5,590 nucleotides of DNA from Actinomycetota bacterium. GTDB lineage: Bacteria > Actinomycetota > Thermoleophilia > Gaiellales > Gaiellaceae. The notes beneath the pieces were generated by a model. The model saw only the letters and a program-made list of their open reading frames with translations. It made no database searches and had not been told where the DNA came from. The position numbers and the translations under genes were made by a program. The stretch lies in the NCBI GenBank assembly GCA_013696595.1, contig JACCYG010000336.1, forward strand, positions 1 through 5,590, given 5' to 3'. Each line of letters opens with the position of its first letter. Position 1 is the stretch's first letter. This document shows positions 1 through 5,569 of the stretch, one piece after another.

Positions 1-6
1 CGACAG

Positions 7-999
7 GTGCGGATCGAAGCCGTCGATTACCACACGGCCGGTGAGCCGTTCCGGATCGTGACGGGCGGCGTCGAGCCGCTCGAGGGGACGACGATCCTCG
101 ACAAGCGCCGGTTTGCGCGCGAACGGCTCGACCACGTGCGCCAGCTCCTCGTCTACGAGCCGCGAGGGCATGCGGACATGTACGGGGGCTTCGTCGTCGA
201 GCCGAACGACGAAGGCGCGGAGCTCGGGGTCGTGTTCTTTCACAACGCCGGATATTCGACGGCCTGCGGTCACGGGACGATCGCGCTCGTCACATGGGCG
301 CTCGAGAGCGGGTTGATTGCGCCTCGCGAGCCGACCGAAGTCGTCGTGGACGTCCCCTCGGGCCGCCTGCGGACAGTGGCCCGGGTGGAAGACGGACGCG
401 TCCGTTCGGTCCGCTTCCGGAACGTGCCGGCCTTCGTGCACTCCCGTGACCTCGTTGTCGACACGAGCGCGGGCCCGGTCGCCGCAGCCGTGTCCTACGG
501 AGGAGCGTTCTACGCCTCCGTTCGAGCCGCGGACGTGGGCCTGGCCGTCGAACCTGCTCAGCTACCTCGCTTGATCGAGCTCGGGCGCGAGATCAAGCGC
601 GCGCTCGAGGCGGGGCACGAGTTCGTCCACCCTCTGGAGCCCGAGCTTCGCGACGTCTACGGAGTGATCTTCTTCGAGGAGATCGAAGCCCGCCCGCCGC
701 TTCGCCAGCGGAACGTCGCGATCTTCGCTGACGGCGAGGTCGACCGCTCGCCGTGCGGAAGCGGCACGTCGGCGCGGCTCGCCCTCCTCGATGCTTCGGG
801 CGAGCTTCCGCGCGGGGAGACGCTCGTCCATCGAAGCGTCGTCGGGACCGAGTTTTCCGCGTCCGTCGTCGGCGAGACGGAGGTCGCCGGGCACCGCGCC
901 GTCGTGACCGAGGTCGAAGGGAGCGCGCACCTCACCGGGCGCCATGAGTTCGTGATCGATCCCGAGGACCCGCTCGGAACCGGATTCCTCCTCCGCTGA
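7..999 (+). CDS. Proline racemase family protein (hydroxyproline epimerase / trans-3-hydroxyproline dehydratase-like)
   Basis: A 330-residue protein of normal family length. The N-terminal YHTAGEPFRIV segment (residues 8-18), EPRGHADMYG (51-60), the first active-site motif ACGHG with Cys87, YGGAFYA (164-170), and the second motif DRSPCGSGTSA with Cys250 are all family hallmarks. Members are cytosolic, cofactor-free enzymes that use two cysteine thiols to abstract and return the alpha proton of proline or hydroxyproline. With both cysteines present, racemase or epimerase activity is the better prediction. Dehydratases such as human L3HYPDH carry Thr at the second position, yet the rest of this protein (RGHADMYG, VPAF, the DPLGTGFLLR end) looks much like L3HYPDH. 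The substrate is therefore open: 4-hydroxyproline, 3-hydroxyproline or proline. The GTG at 7 is chosen because the family's conserved N-terminus begins right there; the frame stays open to the window edge and the ribosome-binding site lies outside, so an earlier start cannot be excluded. It converges with the methyltransferase gene, with no gap. Confidence 0.93.
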   Translation: MRIEAVDYHTAGEPFRIVTGGVEPLEGTTILDKRRFARERLDHVRQLLVYEPRGHADMYGGFVVEPNDEGAELGVVFFHNAGYSTACGHGTIALVTWALESGLIAPREPTEVVVDVPSGRLRTVARVEDGRVRSVRFRNVPAFVHSRDLVVDTSAGPVAAAVSYGGAFYASVRAADVGLAVEPAQLPRLIELGREIKRALEAGHEFVHPLEPELRDVYGVIFFEEIEARPPLRQRNVAIFADGEVDRSPCGSGTSARLALLDASGELPRGETLVHRSVVGTEFSASVVGETEVAGHRAVVTEVEGSAHLTGRHEFVIDPEDPLGTGFLLR

Positions 1000-1013
1000 C
1001 TACGTGTCGGCGG
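993..1013. terminator. Inverted repeat centred on convergent stop codons; possible bidirectional terminator
   Basis: Bases 993-1000 (CCGCTGAC) pair with 1006-1013 (GTCGGCGG as read from 1006 with one G·T pair) to give an 8-bp stem around the 5-nt loop TACGT. The left arm contains the TGA stop of the racemase gene (997-999), and the reverse-strand TAG stop of the methyltransferase (1000-1002) spans arm and loop. No T-rich tract follows on either strand, so it is not a classical intrinsic terminator. It could act as a U-less hairpin terminator or mRNA 3' stabiliser for both converging transcripts. The pairing is seen directly; the function is inferred. Confidence 0.4.
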
Positions 1014-1674
1014 TGACGAGTGCGAGCGCGAAGCCGTCGTAGCCCTTGCTCCCGACGGTCTGAATCGCGGTGGAGGTCACGCGCGGCTCGGCAGCGAGGA
1101 GCTCGGTGAAACGACGGGCGCCCTGAACGCTCGGGTCTTCGCTCGAAGCGTCGAGCACCGCTCCGTCGCGCACGACGTTGTCCGCGATGATGAGGGTTCC
1201 CGGACGAGAGAGCTCGAGGGCCCAGGCCAGGTACTCGGGGTAGCTCGCCTTGTCGGCGTCGATGAAGATCAGATCGAACGGACCGGCACCTTCGGCTGCC
1301 AGCCTGGGCAGCGTGTCGAGCGCGGGGCCCACGCGAATCTCGACGAGATCAGCGAGACCGGCCTGCGCGACGTTGGAGCGCGCCACCTCGGCATACCTCG
1401 GGTCGAGCTCGAGCGTGATCAGGCGACCGCCTGATGGGAGTGCTCTCGCCAGCCAGATCGTGCTGTAGCCGCCGAGCGTGCCTAGCTCGAGGATCGCGCG
1501 CGCCCCCTGGATCTGCGCCAGCAGTTGAAGCAGCTTGCCCTGGTTTGCGGTGACCTCGATCGACGGCAGTCCGGCCGCGGCGCTTACGTCCCGTGCGGCG
1601 TCCAGCGCAGGATCCGGTCGCACGAGCAGATCGGTGAAGTAGCGGTCGACCTCGCGCCAGCGGACGTCAGTCAC
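1000..1674 (-). CDS. Class I SAM-dependent O-methyltransferase, caffeoyl-CoA/catechol type
   Basis: A 224-residue protein of typical length for the small, cation-dependent O-methyltransferase family (methyltransferase family 3). The SAM-binding motif I is ELGTLGGYS (residues 63-71), Glu89 ends the second strand of the Rossmann core (ITLELDPRY), and FIDADKASY (137-145) with ADNVV (164-168) supply the likely divalent-metal ligands Asp139, Asp165 and Asn166. These enzymes transfer a methyl group to a catechol-like hydroxyl; the bacterial substrates are mostly unknown. The stretch before motif I (TANQGKLLQLLA, 42-53) is also typical. The start is a GTG at 1672-1674, which matches the usual short N-terminus; an AGAGG lies 15 nt upstream, so the ribosome-binding site is weak. 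It is the last gene of the minus-strand series, 18 nt after the DDAH-like gene, and its TAG stop abuts the stop of the racemase gene. Confidence 0.93.
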   Translation of the reverse strand: MTDVRWREVDRYFTDLLVRPDPALDAARDVSAAAGLPSIEVTANQGKLLQLLAQIQGARAILELGTLGGYSTIWLARALPSGGRLITLELDPRYAEVARSNVAQAGLADLVEIRVGPALDTLPRLAAEGAGPFDLIFIDADKASYPEYLAWALELSRPGTLIIADNVVRDGAVLDASSEDPSVQGARRFTELLAAEPRVTSTAIQTVGSKGYDGFALALVTADT

Positions 1675-1692
1675 CCGAGTCCGCCGTGTCCT

Positions 1693-2571
1693 CTACGCTC
1701 GGAGAAGCGGACGCGTCAGGCACGTCGGGCCCCCGTCGCCGTTCAGCGAGAGCTCGTTCCCCTCGTACATGCGGACATCGACCCCGGCCGCCTCCATCCG
1801 CCCGCGCGTCACCGGATTGCCGTCGAGTGCGAGGGCGACGCGCGGCGCGAGAGCCAGGACGTTCGTTCCCATCGACCAGAACTCCTCGTCCGGAACCTCG
1901 ACGAGCTCGACCCCGCGTTCGGACAGGAGCTCGACGAGCCGCACGGGTAGCAGCGGCAGATAGACGACGGCCAGGTCCCGGTCGAGCGGCGAGATGACCG
2001 AGAGGAGATGGAGGACGTCGCCCGCGCCGCGTAGGTGTGGCAGGTCGAAAGCGATCACGTCGGCTTCGGGGAGCGCCGCAGCGAGCGCGGCGATGCCTGC
2101 GTCGTTCGTCCGGTAGCCGCGGCCGGCGAGGAGCGTTCGCTCGTCGAGCCACAGCGTGTCGCCGCCCTCGGCGAGCGCGGGTGCCTCGAGCCGCGCCGCG
2201 ATGGGCACGCCGGCCTCGACGAAATCTGCGGCCATCGCCTCGACCTCGACCCGCCGGCCCTCCTTTCCCGGCCGGAGCAGGATCGCCCCGGAGCGGCCGA
2301 GGATTGCGGGATCGTGCACATAAACAGCGTCGGGATTCGTCCCGAGTGGTGTCGCCGCGGCGACGACCTCGGCGCCGCTCTCGGTGAGGATCCCGCAGAA
2401 AGCCTCGTGCTCGGCGGCCAGGCGCGCGAAGTCCGGCTCGCGGTGCCATCCGTAGGCGCGCCAGGCCGCGCAGGCCTCGGAGCTCGGGGGCCGGACGAGG
2501 ACGCGGCGAAGCTTCGCCGTCATGTTCATGCAGCCAAAGAGCGGCGTCGCGGAGGCGGACGTCTCAGTCAC
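1693..2571 (-). CDS. Arginine deiminase/DDAH-fold amidinohydrolase (dimethylargininase-like)
   Basis: A 292-residue protein of the guanidine-modifying (pentein) superfamily. The visible signature runs FGCMNMTAKLRRVLVRP (residues 12-28), PDAVYVHDP (80-88), EGGDTLW (135-141), GYRTN (152-156), LHLLS (187-191) with the probable catalytic His188, VPDEEFWSMGTNVLAL (226-241) and GGPTCLTRP (280-288) with the nucleophilic Cys284. Family members hydrolyse or transfer the guanidino group of arginine derivatives through a Cys-linked intermediate; dimethylarginine to citrulline plus dimethylamine, or arginine or another guanidine, are the candidate reactions. The GTG at 2571 overlaps the TGA of the VWA gene (GTGA), and a GGAGG lies at 2585-2589, 13 nt upstream. 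Two in-frame ATGs (2529, 2523) lie inside the conserved FGCMNM segment, so the upstream GTG is preferred. Its place behind coxD/coxE-like genes is unusual. The fold and active site are secure; the exact substrate is not. Confidence 0.9.
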   Translation of the reverse strand: MTETSASATPLFGCMNMTAKLRRVLVRPPSSEACAAWRAYGWHREPDFARLAAEHEAFCGILTESGAEVVAAATPLGTNPDAVYVHDPAILGRSGAILLRPGKEGRRVEVEAMAADFVEAGVPIAARLEAPALAEGGDTLWLDERTLLAGRGYRTNDAGIAALAAALPEADVIAFDLPHLRGAGDVLHLLSVISPLDRDLAVVYLPLLPVRLVELLSERGVELVEVPDEEFWSMGTNVLALAPRVALALDGNPVTRGRMEAAGVDVRMYEGNELSLNGDGGPTCLTRPLLRA

Positions 2572-3596
2572 AGCCGAGCGAGATCCTCCGCCAGAGTCTC
2601 GAGACTCGCGAGATTGTGGCCGCTCATGAACCTGTCGACGTGCGGCAGCGCGGCCTGCATGCCGCGGGCGAGCGGCTCGTAGGCGGGATCCTCCTGAAGC
2701 GGGTTGAGCCAGACGATCCGATAGGCGAGACGCGAGAGGCGCGCCATCTGCTCGGCGAGATCCTCCGGATCGCCCACCTCGAGGCCGTCCGAGCAGATCA
2801 CGACCACGGCGCCGCGCGCGCGCCCGCGGTGACCGTGCTCGTCCAGAAGACGCTTGAGCGACTCACCGATGCGCGTCCCGCCGTCCCAGTCGAAGACCTC
2901 GAACGCGGCGCGACGGAGCGCGTCGTCGCGATCGTCGACCGCGAGCGTTCTCGTGAGACGCGTCAGGCGGGTGCCGAAGCAGAAGACGTCCCAGTTGGGA
3001 TCCGAACGGAGCCCCGCGTGTGCGAACAGGAGGAGTCCGCGGGAGTACTCCGCCATCGAGCCGGACACGTCGAGCACGAGGATGACGCGCCGCTTGCGCT
3101 CGACCCGTCGCTTGTACGCGCGCTCGAAGGGCTCGCCGGAGGTCCGGAACGAGCGTCGCAGCGTACGGCGCACGTCGGGCGCGCCCCTTTTTGCCGACCG
3201 CCGCCGCCGGGTGCGTCGCACGGGGACCGCCAGGCGGACGTGAGCCATCAAGCGGGCAAGCTCGGCCAGCTCGTCGGGCGTGCAGCGGGCGAAGCTCTTC
3301 TCGCGCAGGAGCTCGACCGGGCTCGCGAGCGCGCGCACCTCCGGCTCGAGGCGAACGCGGACGCTCGGTCGGGGCGCCGGCTCGGGCGAAGGCGGGCCGA
3401 AGAACGCGTCGAACACGCGGTCGTACACGGGGATGTCGTCTCGACGCGGGACGAGCGTCGCGCGCCCCGCCCAGTAGAGGTCGCCGGGAGGAAGAAGAGA
3501 CGCCGCCCGGCAGAACTCGAGGATGCGACCGCTGCCGACGGCCAGCCCCTCGGCGCGAAGGGCGCGTCCGAAGACGACGAGCGCGGACTCGCTCAC
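2568..3596 (-). CDS. coxE: CoxE-like von Willebrand factor A (VWA) domain protein
   Basis: A 342-residue protein when started at the GTG at 3594-3596, which overlaps the TGA of the AAA+ gene as GTGA and has a GGAG 8 nt upstream (3605-3608). The frame is open further upstream, but that part is antisense-like arginine-rich sequence overlapping the ATPase gene and is rejected. The N-terminal half is a helical region ending in a strongly basic linker (about residues 127-170). The VWA domain follows with a complete metal-ion-dependent adhesion site: DVSGSM (176-181), Thr241 in GGTRIGESL, and CSDGLE (268-273). The C-terminal WLNPL (296-300), RGMQAALPHVDRF and SGHN (325-328) are typical of CoxE. In Oligotropha-type aerobic CO dehydrogenase clusters CoxE partners the AAA+ protein CoxD to assemble the active-site metal cluster in the apo-enzyme. 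The pairing here supports the same role for some molybdenum hydroxylase, not necessarily CO dehydrogenase. Confidence 0.92.
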   Translation of the reverse strand: MSESALVVFGRALRAEGLAVGSGRILEFCRAASLLPPGDLYWAGRATLVPRRDDIPVYDRVFDAFFGPPSPEPAPRPSVRVRLEPEVRALASPVELLREKSFARCTPDELAELARLMAHVRLAVPVRRTRRRRSAKRGAPDVRRTLRRSFRTSGEPFERAYKRRVERKRRVILVLDVSGSMAEYSRGLLLFAHAGLRSDPNWDVFCFGTRLTRLTRTLAVDDRDDALRRAAFEVFDWDGGTRIGESLKRLLDEHGHRGRARGAVVVICSDGLEVGDPEDLAEQMARLSRLAYRIVWLNPLQEDPAYEPLARGMQAALPHVDRFMSGHNLASLETLAEDLARL

Positions 3597-4468
3597 GGCG
3601 CAGGCTCCGCGAGTGCACTCTCCGCCCGCGCGAGGTCCTCGCGATTCTTGATCGCCCAGCCCAGGGTCGTTCGTGCCTCGTCGCCTTCGGCGGCCCGGGC
3701 GTTCAGGAGGTCGAGCGCCTGAGCCCAGTCGATCGCCTCGGCGATCCCTGGGCGCTTCACGAGATCGAGCTCGCGCAGGCGCGCGACCGTCGCGGCGACC
3801 GACCGCGCGAGCGCCTCCGAGATGCCGGGCGCGCGCAGGCGAATGATCTCGATCTCCCGCTCGAGGTCGGGGAAGTCGATCCAGTGGTAGAGACACCGGC
3901 GCTTGAGCGCGTCGTGAAGCTCGCGGGTCCGGTTCGACGTGATCACGACGGCGGGGGGTCGCTCGGCTGCGATCGTCCCGAGCTCCGGCACCGTCACGCT
4001 GAAGTCGGAGAGGACCTCGAGCAGGAAGGCTTCGAACTCGTCGTCGGCTCGGTCGAGCTCGTCGATCAGAAGGACGGCTTCGTCGCCCGCACGAACGGCC
4101 TGAAGCAGCGGCCGCTCGACGAGGAACCGGGGCCCATAGAGCTCGGACACGCGCTGCTCGACGTCGACCTCGCCGACCTGGAGAGCCCGCGCGTAAAGCA
4201 GTTGCCGCGCGTAATCCCACTCGTAGAGCGCCTGGGCGGAATCGATTCCCTCGTAGCACTGGAGGCGGATCAGCTCCGCCTCGAGCGCTCGCGCGAGTGT
4301 CTTCGCGACCTGGGTCTTGCCGACGCCGGCCTCGCCCTCGAGCAGCAGTGGCCTGCCCATCCTGAGGGCGAGGAAGAGGGCCGTGGCGAGCCCGCGGTCG
4401 GCCAGGTACGAGTGCTCACGAAGCGCGTGCTCGAGCTCGTCGGCGGAGGCGTAGCGCATCGTCCGCAT
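3593..4468 (-). CDS. coxD: MoxR-family AAA+ ATPase, CoxD-like
   Basis: A 291-residue MoxR-type ATPase. Walker A is GEAGVGKT (residues 45-52), Walker B is LLIDELDR (133-140), sensor 1 is TSNR (177-180), and the arginine-finger region ALKRRCLYHWIDFP (187-200) is the classic form in this group. The segment CYEGIDSAQALYEWDY (71-86) is particular to the CoxD branch. It is predicted to be a cytosolic hexameric ATPase acting as a chaperone with its VWA partner, encoded next door with a 4-nt overlap, to open or remodel the apo-form of a molybdenum hydroxylase for cofactor maturation. It is the only complete gene here with an ATG start. ATG at 4466-4468 gives MRTMRYASADE; a second ATG at 4459 (Met4) is equally plausible, and neither has a good Shine-Dalgarno. 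It is the first gene of the minus-strand series and is divergent from xdhC. Confidence 0.93.
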   Translation of the reverse strand: MRTMRYASADELEHALREHSYLADRGLATALFLALRMGRPLLLEGEAGVGKTQVAKTLARALEAELIRLQCYEGIDSAQALYEWDYARQLLYARALQVGEVDVEQRVSELYGPRFLVERPLLQAVRAGDEAVLLIDELDRADDEFEAFLLEVLSDFSVTVPELGTIAAERPPAVVITSNRTRELHDALKRRCLYHWIDFPDLEREIEIIRLRAPGISEALARSVAATVARLRELDLVKRPGIAEAIDWAQALDLLNARAAEGDEARTTLGWAIKNREDLARAESALAEPAP

Positions 4469-4540
4469 CGTAGGCGAGGTCGGTCATGCGAGCGCTTCTG
4501 CAGGTGTAAGCTCCCACTTCCGGCTCCGGAGCGGAGGGCA
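4469..4540. promoter_or_regulatory. Divergent intergenic region between the coxD-like and xdhC genes
   Basis: This 72-bp stretch must hold or overlap the promoters of both the minus-strand series and the xdhC gene, unless these lie within coding sequence. No convincing -35/-10 pair was found for either direction; TGTAAG at 4505-4510 is only a faint -10 candidate for the plus strand. A perfect 10-bp palindrome, GCTCCGGAGC, sits at 4523-4532, and GCTCC also occurs at 4510-4514, so the right arm of the palindrome could pair with either copy. The palindrome overlaps part of the xdhC ribosome-binding region and is a candidate operator or mRNA structure. The regulatory role is inferred from layout only. 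Confidence 0.4.
4533..4538 (+). promoter_or_regulatory. Shine-Dalgarno that fixes the xdhC start
   Basis: GGAGGG lies directly before the GTG at 4541, with only two bases between; a second GGAG at 4528-4531 is 9 nt away, a more usual distance. Together they support 4541 as the start even though the frame is open for more than 1.3 kb upstream. Confidence 0.6.
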
Positions 4541-5569
4541 GTGAGGGACGTACTCCGAGAGGTCGAGCGATGGGTCGCCGACGGGCTCCGCGCGGCGACC
4601 GCCACGGTCGTCAAGACCGAGCGGTCCGCTCCGCGCGCGCCGGGCGCCGTGCTCGCCGTCTCGGAGCGGGGCGACGTCGCCGGGTCCGTGACGGGCGGAT
4701 GCGTCGAGCCCGCCGTCTACGAGGAGGCGCGAGAGGTGCTGGCGGGAGGACCGCCGCGCCTCGTCACCTACGGGATCGCGGACGAGGACGCGTTCGAGGT
4801 CGGCCTTCCGTGCGGAGGCACGGTGCACATCTTCGTCGACGCGCTCGACGACGAGCTCGTGCCGACCCTCGCCGACGCGATCCGGGCGGAGCGGCCCGTC
4901 GCGCTCGCGGTCTCCGTCTCGGGCCCGGAGGTGGGCTCGAAGCGTCTCGTCTTCGCGGACGGAGAGGCGAACGGCGCCCTCGACGCCGAGGCGAAGCGCT
5001 TGCTCGCGCTCGGGGAAAGTGAGCTCGTCGAGGTTCCCGACGGAGAGTTCTTCGTGTCGGCGTTCGCGCCTCGACCCCGCATGTACGTCTTCGGCGCAGT
5101 CGATCACGCAGCCGCTGTGGCAACCGTTGGACGCTTCCTCGGCTACCGCGTCACGGTCTGCGACGCTCGAGCGAAGTTCGCGACGCGCGAGCGGTTCGTC
5201 GACGTCGACGAGCTCGTCGTCGACTGGCCCGACCGGTTTCTCGCCGGCGCTCCCGTGGACGAGCGAACCGCGATCTGCGTCCTCACACACGATCACAAGT
5301 TCGACATCCCGCTCCTCAAGGTCGCGCTCGGGACGCCCGCCGGGTACATCGGCGCGATGGGTGCCCGCCGCACGAACGCGCAGCGGAGGGAGCGGCTGCT
5401 GGCGGAGGGCGTCTCCGAGGACGAGCTCGCGCGGATCCACGCGCCGATCGGTCTCGACATCGGCTCGCGGACGCCCGAAGAGGTGGCCGTGGCCGTCGCC
5501 GCCGAGATCGTCGCCGGCACGCGCGGGAAGGCGCGGGCCACAAGCCGTGAGCGGGTGGCAGCGACGTGA
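4541..5569 (+). CDS. xdhC: XdhC/CoxI-family molybdenum cofactor maturation protein
   Basis: A 342-residue protein with the two-domain XdhC layout. The N-terminal XdhC/CoxI domain shows ATVVKTERSAPRAPGAVLAV (21-40), GSVTGGCVE (48-56) with Cys54, and VGLPCGGTVHIFVD (87-100) with Cys91. The C-terminal Rossmann-like domain begins at MYVFGAVDHAAAV (181-193) and continues through VCDAR (206-210), VLTHDHKFD (247-255), GYIGAMGARRT (268-278) and APIGLDIGSRTPEE (301-314). XdhC proteins bind molybdenum cofactor, promote its sulfuration and deliver it to xanthine dehydrogenase-type enzymes. The usual Gly-rich GAGH of the Rossmann loop is replaced by GAVDH, a form I associate with actinobacterial CoxI-like members. 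The GTG start at 4541 is chosen from its ribosome-binding site and from the start of family similarity. It is divergent from the coxD/coxE pair and its TGA overlaps the start of the next gene. The client enzyme is not in the window. Confidence 0.93.
   Translation: MRDVLREVERWVADGLRAATATVVKTERSAPRAPGAVLAVSERGDVAGSVTGGCVEPAVYEEAREVLAGGPPRLVTYGIADEDAFEVGLPCGGTVHIFVDALDDELVPTLADAIRAERPVALAVSVSGPEVGSKRLVFADGEANGALDAEAKRLLALGESELVEVPDGEFFVSAFAPRPRMYVFGAVDHAAAVATVGRFLGYRVTVCDARAKFATRERFVDVDELVVDWPDRFLAGAPVDERTAICVLTHDHKFDIPLLKVALGTPAGYIGAMGARRTNAQRRERLLAEGVSEDELARIHAPIGLDIGSRTPEEVAVAVAAEIVAGTRGKARATSRERVAAT

Noticed and set aside
976..988. Short GGAA/TTCC inverted repeat just before the racemase stop
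   Set aside because: A 4-bp stem is too weak to call, and the 993-1013 hairpin is better.
2523..2529. ATG codons at 2529 and 2523 as starts for the DDAH-like gene
   Set aside because: They fall within a conserved N-terminal segment and lack a ribosome-binding site; the GTG at 2571 has a GGAGG upstream and overlaps the previous stop.
2616..3722. 368-residue plus-strand open frame
   Set aside because: Antisense shadow of the CoxE-like gene and the end of the CoxD-like gene; stop codons are rare in this GC-rich DNA and the product shows no domain.
3597..4259. In-frame upstream extension of the CoxE-like gene to 563 residues
   Set aside because: It overlaps the CoxD-like gene on the same strand in another frame and is arginine-rich with no recognisable domain; the GTG at 3596 has a good Shine-Dalgarno and a GTGA overlap.
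4416..4487. 23-codon minus-strand small ORF (ATG at 4487) overlapping the start of the CoxD-like gene, a possible leader peptide
   Set aside because: No good ribosome-binding site and a product ending in alternating Arg/Ala; nothing beyond an ATG supports it.
3191..4540. Long open plus-strand frame running into xdhC, which would add about 450 residues to its N-terminus
   Set aside because: It lies antisense to the CoxE- and CoxD-like genes, encodes arginine/alanine-rich sequence with no family motif, and a ribosome-binding site plus family similarity place the xdhC start at 4541.
5206..5219. 14-bp perfect palindrome CGACGAGCTCGTCG
   Set aside because: It encodes the ordinary DELV stretch of XdhC with preferred codons; similar shorter versions occur wherever Glu-Leu codons meet Asp or Val.
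4484..5440. 318-residue minus-strand open frame opposite xdhC
   Set aside because: Charged, low-complexity antisense shadow of a well-supported XdhC gene.
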